Shown: positions 17,548-26,437 of the stretch, piece by piece | Layout: every line of letters starts with the position of its first letter | Position numbering within the stretch: the stretch's first letter is position 1 | DNA from: Paenibacillus foliorum | GTDB taxonomy: Bacteria > Bacillota > Bacilli > Paenibacillales > NBRC-103111 | Direction: 5' to 3' | NCBI RefSeq assembly: GCF_013141765.1 | Contig: NZ_WHOD01000071.1 | Coordinates: 1-64,000 of the forward strand | DNA length: 64,000 nucleotides | Made by a program: the position numbers and the translations under genes | The notes under the pieces: model-generated | Database searches by the model: none | The model's input: the letters and a program-made list of their open reading frames with translations, nothing else | Told to the model about the DNA's origin: nothing

Positions 17548-18093
17548 CTACCCTTCTATAATTCGAACATCTGCGCTCTGGAGATAAGGTACCTCAGACT
17601 GACGGATGACCTTTTCATTAAATCTTGCAAAAAATGAGGTGCGATCCCACCACTGGCTTGCAAACAGCTCCGGCGTGCGCATTGGCATCGGTACATCTAT
17701 GATCAAGGCCAAATTAACTGCAGCCAGATCCGCCTTGGTTTTCGGTAGAAATAGGTTGCTGCGTATTAGATCAGCGTCATTAAAGCTGTTGGGTCCGTAG
17801 CAGGTCCAGCTCACATGGATAACCCTCGTATAGCTGACAGTTCGATTAGCATTATCGACATCTGCTTGATCGTAGGATACATCCATCTGTCGTGTGATCG
17901 AATCATCGGCGTAACCGATCATCAGGAATACTACATTCTCCTCATGCTTCCAAGCAGGTGCTCCCTTTGAAGGCCACGCTACTCTTACCCGTTTTTGGTT
18001 CGCCGGTGCATTTGGATCTAGCCCGAGCATCCGAGTTGTGGAAGCTTGGAAAAAGTTTTCAATCTCCGTAATTGATAAAACTGTATCTGTCAT
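17548..18093 (-). CDS. Neck/tail terminator protein (gp12-like)
   Basis: A 181-residue protein of the LIC_12616-like tail terminator type: VRVAWPSKGAPAWK, DDSITRQMDVSYD, VIHVSWTCYGPNSF and DADLIRSNLF. It would cap the tail tube at the neck. It is adjacent to the sheath with no gap. Confidence 0.78.
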   Translation of the reverse strand: MTDTVLSITEIENFFQASTTRMLGLDPNAPANQKRVRVAWPSKGAPAWKHEENVVFLMIGYADDSITRQMDVSYDQADVDNANRTVSYTRVIHVSWTCYGPNSFNDADLIRSNLFLPKTKADLAAVNLALIIDVPMPMRTPELFASQWWDRTSFFARFNEKVIRQSEVPYLQSADVRIIEG

Positions 18094-18471
18094 CTAATCA
18101 CCTGCCATTCTCACACCTAACGCTTTGTAGTATCCGAAGTCTTGCCACGGCGCGACCGAAACAATGCGATACCGATGGCCTTTCCAAACAATCTCATCAG
18201 AGATCCCGGTAGCAGACAATTCTTCATTGTTACGCGTAATGTACATCGGTTGGGGTGAATAAAAGCACATCAACCCTGTTACGCGATCACCCTCGGGCAC
18301 TTGCTCCAGATCATTGTTGTTAGCTACCGTGATCGTTCCTTGCAGTTTTAATATGATTTCCGGATCCACAAGCCACCGCCCCCTTACCCAGTTACCGGCG
18401 GTCCGGTACACGGTAAAGCCTTTAGGCTGCGCAAAGTTACGGCTTGTCACAACACGACTAATGTTAATCAT
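18094..18471 (-). CDS. Putative head-tail connector/head closure protein
   Basis: A 125-residue protein that I recognise only by position and pattern: RWLVDPEIILKLQGTIT, VPEGDRVTGLMCFYS and WKGHRYRIVSVAPWQDFGYY. The WxGxxYRV(xx)VxPWxDFGYY ending is common among small head-completion proteins. It overlaps the upstream gene by four bases. Confidence 0.65.
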   Translation of the reverse strand: MINISRVVTSRNFAQPKGFTVYRTAGNWVRGRWLVDPEIILKLQGTITVANNNDLEQVPEGDRVTGLMCFYSPQPMYITRNNEELSATGISDEIVWKGHRYRIVSVAPWQDFGYYKALGVRMAGD

Positions 18472-19052
18472 GCTTTATTCCCCTTTTCCACGACATACAT
18501 AATCGATTTACGAAGCTCACCGGTATCGATCAGCGGTCTGTCACTACCTTTGGCTTCCTCCGTCACCGGAGAATTCGGAGCCCAGCCGTTAGAGGGATCA
18601 TCGAACCAAGCTCGCGCAATATTTTGCCCCAACAGTCCGGCTTTCTGGAGCTCTACCTCATAGTCTTGGCCGTCCAGTGCAAACTCAGCGACTTTACGCA
18701 GCTGCTTCGCAATGACTTCTTTTTTACTTTCAAGCGCAGGCTCAATAACCGGACGTGGAGGAGAATGCCAAAGAGGCGATCCATGTGTATGTAGGTACAT
18801 TTGGACCGCCTTGCTATAGGTCAGCTCACCGCTCTCAACCTTTGGATTCATTTCCTCGCGCATTTCCTTCTGCCTGACCCCATGCGTATGTACATAGAGT
18901 AACTCAGCATTTGTGATATCCTCTGACCAGTTACTATCACTACCATCAGGCACACCTATAAACACCTGAGTACCTGCTAGTTCGTTGAGTTGCTTCTTAA
19001 GCTCTGCCGATAAGTCAGCTGTCTTCGTCACTTTTGCAAATAGATTGAACAT
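18468..19052 (-). CDS. HK97 gp10-like neck protein
   Basis: A 194-residue protein: VFIGVPDGSD, ELLYVHTHGV, PPRPVIEPALES and the C-terminal PLIDTGELRKSIMYVV. The last motif is typical of gp10-like and virion morphogenesis proteins. Histidine pairs (THG) occur twice. It lies between the DUF4054 connector and the 125-residue head protein. Confidence 0.75.
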   Translation of the reverse strand: MFNLFAKVTKTADLSAELKKQLNELAGTQVFIGVPDGSDSNWSEDITNAELLYVHTHGVRQKEMREEMNPKVESGELTYSKAVQMYLHTHGSPLWHSPPRPVIEPALESKKEVIAKQLRKVAEFALDGQDYEVELQKAGLLGQNIARAWFDDPSNGWAPNSPVTEEAKGSDRPLIDTGELRKSIMYVVEKGNKA

Positions 19053-19064
19053 GGCACTTCACCT

Positions 19065-19544
19065 CTAATACACATACGTGCCGCCTTTGCCAACAAGCTT
19101 CCCAATTGTTGCGAGCTGCTGGCCGTAAATTGTCAGCTTCCACGCGGCCCAACCTTCAAGATCCTGGCCGATCTGGTTGTAATCCATGCTCACAGATACA
19201 TCGGCAACTGATTCTGAGGTATTCAGCCCTTTTGCCTGACCTGCTGCCATAACCCAAGCTGATCCGCTATTCGGGTCAGCTGTACCCTGTAGGTAAAGTG
19301 TTATAAAGTGTGCAACAAACCATCCCATTGCAATTGTCCAGTAACTTCGCCACCGCGATTCCTTTATACATGCATCGGCAAGATTGATATATATTTGCGT
19401 AATTTCTGGAGGTATCGTGTAATTTCCGTCAACGCTCAGACCAAATTGCGGGTACATAGCAAAAAAATCATTTAAAAGAAAGGGGGGATTGTTCCCACAA
19501 CGAATGTTAGAAGCAATCCCTATAATTCCACTGTTAGGTGTCAT
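19065..19544 (-). CDS. Head-tail connector (DUF4054)
   Basis: A 159-residue protein with the DUF4054 pattern: NDFFAMYPQFG, QIYINLADACIKESRW, MGWFVAHFITLYLQ and a C-terminal GWAAWKLTIYGQQLATIGK. This is the gp6/adaptor position below the portal. The ATG lies inside the region just after the coiled-coil protein. Confidence 0.82.
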   Translation of the reverse strand: MTPNSGIIGIASNIRCGNNPPFLLNDFFAMYPQFGLSVDGNYTIPPEITQIYINLADACIKESRWRSYWTIAMGWFVAHFITLYLQGTADPNSGSAWVMAAGQAKGLNTSESVADVSVSMDYNQIGQDLEGWAAWKLTIYGQQLATIGKLVGKGGTYVY

Positions 19545-19572
19545 GTTTCGTCACTCTTTCTTATTGTTGTTG

Positions 19573-19905
19573 CTATTGCTTGGCAAGTTCTTCGGCCTCA
19601 GCCTTAAGTCTCGCCTCTTCGACCTTAGCTGCCTCTTCCGCTTCCTGTTTAGCTTTTGCCTTAGCTTCTGCAGCAAGCCTCGCCTTTTCAGCCTTAGAGT
19701 CGGTGCTGTCTCCATATTGCGCTTTGTACTCGTCATGTTTGGATTCAATCACGGTGATCGATTCGTCAGCGAGAGCCAGTTTGAACATGCTAGACTCTTT
19801 CACCCAGTCGGGAACAGTGGCAAATGTTTGGTGTTGAACGACCTCAGCCGGGAATGCCTGGGTCGGATGGTCAAATTGAAGAGAAACATTCGAAAAAATT
19901 CTCAT
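19573..19905 (-). CDS. Hypothetical phage protein with A/E/K-rich coiled-coil tail
   Basis: A 110-residue protein. Residues 1-65 form a compact beta-rich domain (MRIFSNVSLQF, FATVPDWVKESSMFKLAL). Residues 70-110 are an extreme A/E/K helix (KAEKARLAAEAKAKAKQEAE). AAGGAGG precedes the ATG. Between the capsid and connector genes it could be a minor head protein, but I do not recognise a family. Confidence 0.65.
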   Translation of the reverse strand: MRIFSNVSLQFDHPTQAFPAEVVQHQTFATVPDWVKESSMFKLALADESITVIESKHDEYKAQYGDSTDSKAEKARLAAEAKAKAKQEAEEAAKVEEARLKAEAEELAKQ

Positions 19906-19920
19906 TTGGATATAGCCTCC

Positions 19921-20937
19921 TTAGATTCCGTCTACATAACGGGCGCATTGTGAGTATAAGAATTTAACTTGGCCCAACTGAGCAGCATAAGCAGTCAGGT
20001 AGGCCATCTCAGTCACTTGCGACTGAGTCATGACACGGCTGAGTGGAACCGGTAAATCGAAGTTCACGCGGTCGTCATCGTTCACATATGCAACCATACG
20101 GTCCGTACTACCTACTCCAGCACCTGTGCACCAACGTGAAGGGGCAATATATAGTTCTCTTCCTTGGTTCTTTCCGATGTTGTTTTCAAGCAAAAATTGA
20201 AGGATAGAGATATTCCCGGCAGAACTTACCTTGCGTCCGACCAAGAACGCATATTGTGTAGGAGGGATCAAGATATGGTTCGCCATACCAGTAAGATCGT
20301 ACTCAGATGCCGCCCAAGTTGCATTGATAACCGCATTCACATCGTCAAGAATCTCATCTGGTGTTTTGTTCAACCAAAGAGGTGTACCACTTATTGCGCC
20401 ATTTGCTGCCGAAGCAGCTGTAACAACTGGATTATTCATCAATCCATATATTTTGAAACTTGGCAGCCCATTGTAGACCACATTATCAATACTTTTGTTG
20501 TAGTTCAGACGGATACCCTTATCCAAAATATCGTCAAGGCTACGTCCAATGCCTTGTAGCTTTTGCTGATCAACAAACGGCACTTTCAGAATGTTTGCAA
20601 AGTTGAATACCTTGTAAACATCTTTGTTCATATTCGCTTGCATGATCGGGATGTCATTGGTCTCCCCACCGATAATTCCACTTTCATTTCCACCAGTAGT
20701 CGCGTAATCAACAAAAGTATTGGATGTGAAGTCCACCCATCCTCCGCCTGTTTTAGCTACGATATCGCGCTGCCAAGTTACAGACTGAAGTGGCTCTAGC
20801 AAGCGAGGGTCACGCTTCTCCAGTTCCCCTACCAAGAAGGCCATGCCGGATCCAACTGCGGCAGCGTCATTCGTAAACAAACCGCCACCAACCGGCACAG
20901 TAAATACTTTCTGAGATTGAGTAGTAGCTAAATTCAT
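19921..20937 (-). CDS. Major capsid protein (DUF2184, HK97 fold)
   Basis: A 338-residue DUF2184-type capsid protein: FLVGELEKRDPRLLEPL, GGGWVDFTSNTFVDYA, IPIMQANMNKDVYKVFNFAN, LIPPTQYAFLVGRK and the C-terminal MTQSQVTEMAYLTAYAAQLG. It assembles the icosahedral shell around the scaffold encoded two genes upstream. AAGGGGG precedes the ATG. Confidence 0.9.
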   Translation of the reverse strand: MNLATTQSQKVFTVPVGGGLFTNDAAAVGSGMAFLVGELEKRDPRLLEPLQSVTWQRDIVAKTGGGWVDFTSNTFVDYATTGGNESGIIGGETNDIPIMQANMNKDVYKVFNFANILKVPFVDQQKLQGIGRSLDDILDKGIRLNYNKSIDNVVYNGLPSFKIYGLMNNPVVTAASAANGAISGTPLWLNKTPDEILDDVNAVINATWAASEYDLTGMANHILIPPTQYAFLVGRKVSSAGNISILQFLLENNIGKNQGRELYIAPSRWCTGAGVGSTDRMVAYVNDDDRVNFDLPVPLSRVMTQSQVTEMAYLTAYAAQLGQVKFLYSQCARYVDGI

Positions 20938-20955
20938 TGTATATTGTCCCCCTTA

Positions 20956-21471
20956 TTACGGATTGATCCGTGATAGAATTGTGACTTCAGCAGTGCGATT
21001 TGCATCCATCTTGCCGGTTGTCCATTTGGCATTGGTGATCTGGACTGTGTTCGTGCTGTCTGCAGCTGCTTCAAATCCACCGACTATCCCAGCAGGTATT
21101 GCAGCATTAACGATCGTACGGATGTAAACTGCTCCTCCAGCAGTCGGTGTACCTACATTACATGTGATTGTGATCGAACCGCGGCTCAGCACGTCACACG
21201 GTTGTCCAGGTGCATAAAAGCCTTGTGGACTGAGATAGTCTGTGCTTTGCTTGACTTCACGTACCGCGATGCCAGCGAATGTGGCCGCCGTGCTGCTAGC
21301 ACCGAACTTGGAATACGTGTTGTCACTATTAAGTACAGCTGGATCTCCAAAACTGATATTAGTCGTATCCGTCGTCTTCACAACACGGCTACTGATGATG
21401 GCGTCTTGACTACGAGACACACTTCCTGGGTAACCCAGATTAAGAGACTTTCCTACTACTGATCCTGGCAT
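20956..21471 (-). CDS. Structural cement/head decoration protein
   Basis: A 171-residue beta-rich protein: GSVVGKSLNLGYPGSVSR, FAGIAVREVKQ, FYAPGQPCDVLSRGSITI and TAGGAVYIRT. This matches the capsid cement family (Gp24-like) that stabilises DUF2184 shells. It sits immediately upstream of the capsid gene. Confidence 0.8.
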   Translation of the reverse strand: MPGSVVGKSLNLGYPGSVSRSQDAIISSRVVKTTDTTNISFGDPAVLNSDNTYSKFGASSTAATFAGIAVREVKQSTDYLSPQGFYAPGQPCDVLSRGSITITCNVGTPTAGGAVYIRTIVNAAIPAGIVGGFEAAADSTNTVQITNAKWTTGKMDANRTAEVTILSRINP

Positions 21472-21486
21472 AATTATTCGCCCTCC

Positions 21487-22197
21487 TTAGGCTTTCGCTT
21501 GGTAATGTGGGTTGTATTTGGCAGCAATGTCTTTACCGAGTTGCGAATGGTCTTGCTGCGCTAACGGCTTACCAGATGCTGGCTGATTGTCTGCTGTTGG
21601 CTTTTTGCGACCTTTGTCGATGGCAGCGTAAGTGTTGGTATGCGGTTTAGCTTTGATGCTCGCGATAGCAGCATCAACGGCACGCTTGCGTTCAGTAGGG
21701 TCAGAGATTGCTGCAATGATCGGCTTCATTGCTTTTAGTGCTGCAATCTTGTAGGCATTGTCACCAGTCAACGCGCTATGTGGGCGGTCCTCTGGGTTAG
21801 TTACAGGACCTTCTTCATCCATTTGCTCAACAGGGATGGTATGGCTTTCTTCCTCGTCGTTGTCACCTGTCGGTTTTTCAAGTTCAGCGATCATGGCATC
21901 AATCGCATCCTCAGGCTTCGGTTCAGCCTTGTTGGCTTGAATCAAGCCTGTCACCAACTCCGTCAGTTTGCTGACTTGCTCGGCCAAAGCTTGCATAGCT
22001 GGATCAGCATCTTTGGTTTCTTCTTTCGTTTCTGTCTCTTCGTTTTCGTCATTGGCAGCTCTTTCCTCAGCCATGGCATCAACTGCCTCACGGATATCCT
22101 CGGGCTCTGCGTCCAATGCGAATTGCTTCAATCCGAGAGCCGCCAAAAAGTCGGTAACTCGTGATTGCTTTTTCGGTAATGCGATTTTTTTAGACAT
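21487..22197 (-). CDS. Nested scaffold protein (internal start in protease gene)
   Basis: ATG 22197 is in the protease frame and preceded by AAGGAG at eight-base spacing, giving a 236-residue product beginning MSKKIALPKK. It would be the scaffold made in excess of the protease, as with C/Nu3 of lambda. The start falls exactly at the domain boundary. Inferred from the ribosome binding site and domain layout. Confidence 0.6.
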   Translation of the reverse strand: MSKKIALPKKQSRVTDFLAALGLKQFALDAEPEDIREAVDAMAEERAANDENEETETKEETKDADPAMQALAEQVSKLTELVTGLIQANKAEPKPEDAIDAMIAELEKPTGDNDEEESHTIPVEQMDEEGPVTNPEDRPHSALTGDNAYKIAALKAMKPIIAAISDPTERKRAVDAAIASIKAKPHTNTYAAIDKGRKKPTADNQPASGKPLAQQDHSQLGKDIAAKYNPHYQAKA

Positions 22198-22755
22198 TCT
22201 TGTTTCTCCTTCCGGTTCTGGGTTTGGTTTTGAATCTTTTATCGCAACGCGGTCACCTGCTCTGCCATTTGTTACAACGGCGACATGATTACCGCAGATT
22301 TGCTGCTGTTGATATGTGCCGTCTTCCATTGGAACATAGGTACAATCATAGCCGCACGATACCTCACGTTTTCCGTCCTGAATCTCGCTGATGAGTGTTT
22401 GATCATATATCACCAAATCAGCTATCAGAAGGTCGCTCTCACCGCCTGAGCCCTGCCGCACGTTTTGTGCAGCCCCTCGCATGTATCGAGTAGCATTCTC
22501 AGGGGTGACAACTTCTGGTGGATGTTCGTCTGTTGCAACCTTCCCTTCGAAACTCGCCATAGCAGCAGGCTTGAAGACTTCTTCGGGGCTACGGTAAACC
22601 TTCACAATTTGCCCTCTAAGGTCATCGAGCCCTAATTCCTCGCCCAAGTACTCATACCACCCTGCGCGGGCAATAGGGACGTTATGTGCGATCAAGAAAC
22701 CTTCTGGTGTGGCTGTCATATTGGGGCTGAAGCGCGAACCGTAATAGGCTCTCAT
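21487..22755 (-). CDS. Prohead protease-scaffold fusion (DUF2213)
   Basis: A 422-residue protein. The N-terminal 165 residues are DUF2213 protease: DEHPPEVVTPENA, KREVSCGYDCTY and GNHVAVVTNGRAG supply a plausible His-Ser-His set. Residues 190-420 are acidic, A/E/K-rich scaffold (ENEETETKEETKDADPAMQA, MIAELEKPTGDND). It cleaves scaffold and capsid during head maturation. An internal start gives scaffold alone. The gene follows the minor head protein after about 116 bases with no gene. Confidence 0.85.
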   Translation of the reverse strand: MRAYYGSRFSPNMTATPEGFLIAHNVPIARAGWYEYLGEELGLDDLRGQIVKVYRSPEEVFKPAAMASFEGKVATDEHPPEVVTPENATRYMRGAAQNVRQGSGGESDLLIADLVIYDQTLISEIQDGKREVSCGYDCTYVPMEDGTYQQQQICGNHVAVVTNGRAGDRVAIKDSKPNPEPEGETRMSKKIALPKKQSRVTDFLAALGLKQFALDAEPEDIREAVDAMAEERAANDENEETETKEETKDADPAMQALAEQVSKLTELVTGLIQANKAEPKPEDAIDAMIAELEKPTGDNDEEESHTIPVEQMDEEGPVTNPEDRPHSALTGDNAYKIAALKAMKPIIAAISDPTERKRAVDAAIASIKAKPHTNTYAAIDKGRKKPTADNQPASGKPLAQQDHSQLGKDIAAKYNPHYQAKA

Positions 22756-22871
22756 ATTTGTTCATCACCTCCTCTCAGGCAATAAAAAAGAACCGCAAAA
22801 TGTGCGATCCCATTTGTTCAATATGGCAGTTTATATGATTACTTACGACTTAAATAAGAAAGGAACCCCCC

Positions 22872-23696
22872 TCACATAATCGCTTCGAACTGTATTCGTG
22901 ACATGCGTTGTATCCGACCGCCCCAGTGCACGTTAGCAGGCCATTTGATTAGGTCCAAATCGATAACCGGCTCTGGGTAGCAGCGACAATTGAAGATATC
23001 ACCGCAATGGTAATGTCCGTATGTCCTCGCCTCACCGTCAAGCTGCTCGGGGCTTGGCGGGCTGTCCCACTTCACAAGAACGCCTTCCATTCGCGCATGA
23101 GCGTCCCGTACGCGTGCATCTTTTGACGTACGCCATACATACCAGTTGACCCCTATACTTTGGCTGCGGGCTCGCGTAAGAGCGGTTGACGTTTTACTGG
23201 TTTCAGTCCTTGCAATGAGCCCGGCCTTGGTCTTGGATGCCTCCGGGAAAAATGCCTTGATCTGCTCCACTATGTTACTGGCTCTTGTCCCTTTAAGGCT
23301 TTCCGCCATGATGTGTCCGTTGACCTGTCGGGCAATATCCAGTGGCAAGGATCTAATAAGCTCGGCATTGCGGTTAATTTGAGACATAACAGTACCGCCA
23401 AGTGGACCCGCCATTTCTTTTTGCAGCGCCTCATAGATAAACCTCCCTCGGCTATTCTTCTTTGCTGCCTGCCTCCACGTTCGGCCAGCATCCGTGAATA
23501 GATGCGTTACCATCTTAGTTGCGGCAGCCTCAGAATAAACGGCAAAGCCTTTACTCCGTGAAAAGTTTCTAATCGCCCTTAGTATTTCAATGGGATCGTC
23601 TAAATCGACTAATAAATTTTCTAAACTTCGCATCGAAGCTCGGAGGGCTCGTTGATAGGTTGCTTCGATTCGTCTTTTCGGAGCCCATAGGTCCAT
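22872..23696 (-). CDS. MuF-like minor head protein
   Basis: A 274-residue protein: IARTETSKTSTALTRARSQ, WRTSKDARVRDAHARMEG, HYHCGDIFNCRCYPEP. The DxRVRxxHxxxxG and CRC motifs define the Mu gpF / SPP1 gp7 family of proteins attached to the portal inside the head. Its start lies 110 bases inside the 3' end of the portal gene in another frame, with AGAGGATT just before the ATG. The 175 bases after it contain no gene. Confidence 0.85.
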   Translation of the reverse strand: MDLWAPKRRIEATYQRALRASMRSLENLLVDLDDPIEILRAIRNFSRSKGFAVYSEAAATKMVTHLFTDAGRTWRQAAKKNSRGRFIYEALQKEMAGPLGGTVMSQINRNAELIRSLPLDIARQVNGHIMAESLKGTRASNIVEQIKAFFPEASKTKAGLIARTETSKTSTALTRARSQSIGVNWYVWRTSKDARVRDAHARMEGVLVKWDSPPSPEQLDGEARTYGHYHCGDIFNCRCYPEPVIDLDLIKWPANVHWGGRIQRMSRIQFEAIM

Positions 23697-25131
23697 AATC
23701 CTCTAGCCCTCCTCCCATAAGCAACTCATCCTGATGCGTTCCATCGTCGGCCTGATCGATGTCCTCGTCCGTGATGTTCGTGAACATCCCCGTTGATTCG
23801 CTCATCTGCTTGAGCTCTTTCAGCGACGTTTTCTGACTGATAATACCCGCCTGGAACACGTTGATGATGGACGTTGTTTTCTTGTCCACCAGCTCTGCTA
23901 CCTCTTTATCATTCGGGGTCCGTATCGGGTCAAACACATAATCAATATCATCCGGAATCGCACCAAACTCAGACATGCACATAATTGGCAGCAGCTTATC
24001 GAGTACAGGAGCGAGCGATGACTCCTGTGCTTGCTGTACCGTCTCATAATAGTTCTGCATATCGCTCTCACCGGTAGCATTCATACCTGCAGGTGCTCTC
24101 CCAAATAACTTGGTTACTGGGATAGAACTTGCGCCGGCCATGTCGAGCATGAAGCTTTCGTAAATCTCGTTTAACCCACCAAAGCTGTACTGATGTGTTT
24201 GAAATTCATCGTCTTTACCGATGATATGCATACCCATATTCGACATGAGCCAGTTTTGAGCTTGAATTGTATTGTAGATATCGGCCTGAATCTTTGGATC
24301 ACCGATTGCTAACATCTCACCCCAATCGGCGGTTTTCTGCACTCGCAGGTTAGCGAGAAAAATAAGCTGTGCAATGTTCCAACTCGTATTGTCACGCTTT
24401 TTCAACTCATCGAATACAACCTCGACCTCACTGGCACCCCAATTCACTTCTGCAAGCTTTTCCCAATAGGGCAATTCCCGACCGATGAATCTCAAGATTC
24501 TGCTGTGATGAACATTCATCGTTTGACCTTCGTCAAGAGTAACCTGATAAGACCTTGGCAATCCAAACTCAGGATCGTCAATATCGTCAACCAAATCGCT
24601 GCTTGGATATACGCCGGACCAACGATCAAGGATCATCAATCCTTTGAAGGAGCCAGGCATTATCATATCGAAGTCGAGCGGTTGGTCCAGTTCATCCTGA
24701 TGACCTTCGATCATGATCAGTCCAACAGCACCGCCATACAGACGCCCCCACTTTAGGCCTTGAAGGACCTTCGATTTCACCTTTCTGACACGCCACAGCT
24801 TATCAATCTTTCGGATCATCTCGGGCGCCAACTGCGTTGTGATCGTGATCCAGTTACGCGTCATATCCTCAGGAATCGTATCAATCACACGCCGGATAAT
24901 CCAGTGTGATCGGTACAAGCTGTTCATCAGCTGATAGTTCTGACTCAATCGTGTCAGTGGATATTCGGTACCCTCTATCAGGTTTGGCGTACCGCTTCCC
25001 AATCTAGCCAGTACGTTACTGAACGCATCCATTGTAAGCCCGGGCGGTAATTTAGGCTTAGGTAGCTTCTGCGCTTCTGGTGGTTGCCTCGCGTCTGTGA
25101 TGACCTTTCGATGCTTGTTACGTCTGCTCAA
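23587..25131 (-). CDS. Portal protein (DUF1073)
   Basis: A 514-residue portal of the DUF1073/Phage_portal_3 type: LTRLSQNYQLMNSLYRSHWI, IPEDMTRNWITI, LKWGRLYGGAVGLIMIEG, PVTKLFGRAPAGMNATGESD and NYYETVQQAQE. It forms the dodecameric DNA channel. Its last 110 bases overlap the minor head gene. Confidence 0.9.
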   Translation of the reverse strand: MSRRNKHRKVITDARQPPEAQKLPKPKLPPGLTMDAFSNVLARLGSGTPNLIEGTEYPLTRLSQNYQLMNSLYRSHWIIRRVIDTIPEDMTRNWITITTQLAPEMIRKIDKLWRVRKVKSKVLQGLKWGRLYGGAVGLIMIEGHQDELDQPLDFDMIMPGSFKGLMILDRWSGVYPSSDLVDDIDDPEFGLPRSYQVTLDEGQTMNVHHSRILRFIGRELPYWEKLAEVNWGASEVEVVFDELKKRDNTSWNIAQLIFLANLRVQKTADWGEMLAIGDPKIQADIYNTIQAQNWLMSNMGMHIIGKDDEFQTHQYSFGGLNEIYESFMLDMAGASSIPVTKLFGRAPAGMNATGESDMQNYYETVQQAQESSLAPVLDKLLPIMCMSEFGAIPDDIDYVFDPIRTPNDKEVAELVDKKTTSIINVFQAGIISQKTSLKELKQMSESTGMFTNITDEDIDQADDGTHQDELLMGGGLEDYGPMGSEKTNRSNLSTSPPSFDAKFRKFISRFRRSH

Positions 25132-25150
25132 ATATTTGCCTCTCCTTTCT

Positions 25151-26437
25151 TCACGCCGCTATTCTCCTCGGCTTAATAATCGTTTTCGTGAAATACCTAA
25201 TGCAATCCATGCTGTGGTCAAACTGCTTCATCGGCTGTTCAATACCTCTTGCCGCCGCCTTCTCGTCCCAGATATAACTGGCTCTCTCTTTTAGGAAGTT
25301 AGGGCAGTTCTTCTTGTGGACCCTAAGCTTCCGCTTCGCCATCATCGTAGACACGTTACGTATGCCATCCTCGACATCGTTGTCTGCATCCTTGATCCGA
25401 ACTCCCCGATTCCTCAAAGCCACCTTGAAGCTGGCTGCCGAAGGATCGATGATCGTATACAATGGCGGGTATTCATCTCCGACAAACTCCATGAAGTCAT
25501 CAGCATATTGGCTATCCTCTTTCTGGATGCCCTTATCCTTGCCCGAATAGTAATACTCGTTCAGGATCCAGATGACGTCTCCATCATCCCATATGTCCAG
25601 AAACACCATAGGGTTACTGGTCCCGTAATCGAGAGCGATGTAGCGCCTTGCCAGCATCTTAAAGCCTGGTACAAGGTCGTTATCATCAAATGTATTCAGA
25701 TCATCGTCCCACATATCGTAAATGATGCCTTCAGCAAGGACCCATAAGCCCAAAATATAGCGCTTATAAAATATTCCAGTAAACATGCGCCGATAACGTT
25801 CACGTACGGCTTCGGATAGCGACAAGTTATCATCCATCGTGAAATGCAGGTGCAGGGCCAGCTTTTGTTTTGCTTTGTCGATCCACTCCACTTTAAACCA
25901 GTGATACGGGCCTGCGGGGTTACAGTTAAACCAGAACTTGGAGCCCTCGATAGAACAACGGGCAACCGCCTGATCAACAAAGCTGCGTGGCATCAAAGCC
26001 ACCTCATCGAAGAACATGCCCGCTAAGGTGATCCCTTGGATTAAATCCTGTGAGCGTTCGTCCTTTCCACCAAATAAGAAAAAGTGGTTTGCGACTAGAC
26101 CATGACTGATGGTAAGTATGTTTTCTGTGAGATTATCATGTACCTGGTATCCGCGACTGACGAGCATCCTTTTAAGTGATCCGACCACGTTTCTGCGCAG
26201 GGCACCTATTGTCTTGCCAGCCATTCCAAATTGTTCACCATTATAATTTTCTGTCGCCCAGACCACATAGCTAAATGACATAGCTACTGTTTTCCCCGAA
26301 CGTACAGCGCCATCAGCAATAAGTGCATCTTTATCATGATGTGGACTTTCTGGCATCCACCAAGTTAATACCTTCACCTGTTTATTCGAGAAAGGCTTCC
26401 ACTTGAATGTAGGAGGTTTAAGCTTCGGTTTTGCCAT
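25151..26437 (-). CDS. Terminase large subunit
   Basis: DNA-packaging motor and nuclease of 428 residues. Walker A is GAVRSGKT, Walker B with the catalytic glutamate is GMFFDEVALM, and the C-terminal nuclease begins at YIALDYGTSNP with further acidic residues at TIIDPSA and DHSMDCIRY. This is the Terminase_3 type. ATG 26437 is chosen as start (GGAGG twelve bases before, MAKPKLKPP), overlapping the small subunit by 20 bases. Confidence 0.92.
   Translation of the reverse strand: MAKPKLKPPTFKWKPFSNKQVKVLTWWMPESPHHDKDALIADGAVRSGKTVAMSFSYVVWATENYNGEQFGMAGKTIGALRRNVVGSLKRMLVSRGYQVHDNLTENILTISHGLVANHFFLFGGKDERSQDLIQGITLAGMFFDEVALMPRSFVDQAVARCSIEGSKFWFNCNPAGPYHWFKVEWIDKAKQKLALHLHFTMDDNLSLSEAVRERYRRMFTGIFYKRYILGLWVLAEGIIYDMWDDDLNTFDDNDLVPGFKMLARRYIALDYGTSNPMVFLDIWDDGDVIWILNEYYYSGKDKGIQKEDSQYADDFMEFVGDEYPPLYTIIDPSAASFKVALRNRGVRIKDADNDVEDGIRNVSTMMAKRKLRVHKKNCPNFLKERASYIWDEKAAARGIEQPMKQFDHSMDCIRYFTKTIIKPRRIAA

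Noticed and set aside
19551..19748. Basic, arginine-rich ORF opposite the A/E/K coiled-coil region
   Set aside because: It is a frame shadow of the A/E/K-rich tail of the gene at 19573-19905, with no ribosome binding site.
22760..22870. Terminator between minor head and protease genes
   Set aside because: The only stem is four to five base pairs (CGCA with TGCG). It is too weak to call, although T-rich sequence follows it.
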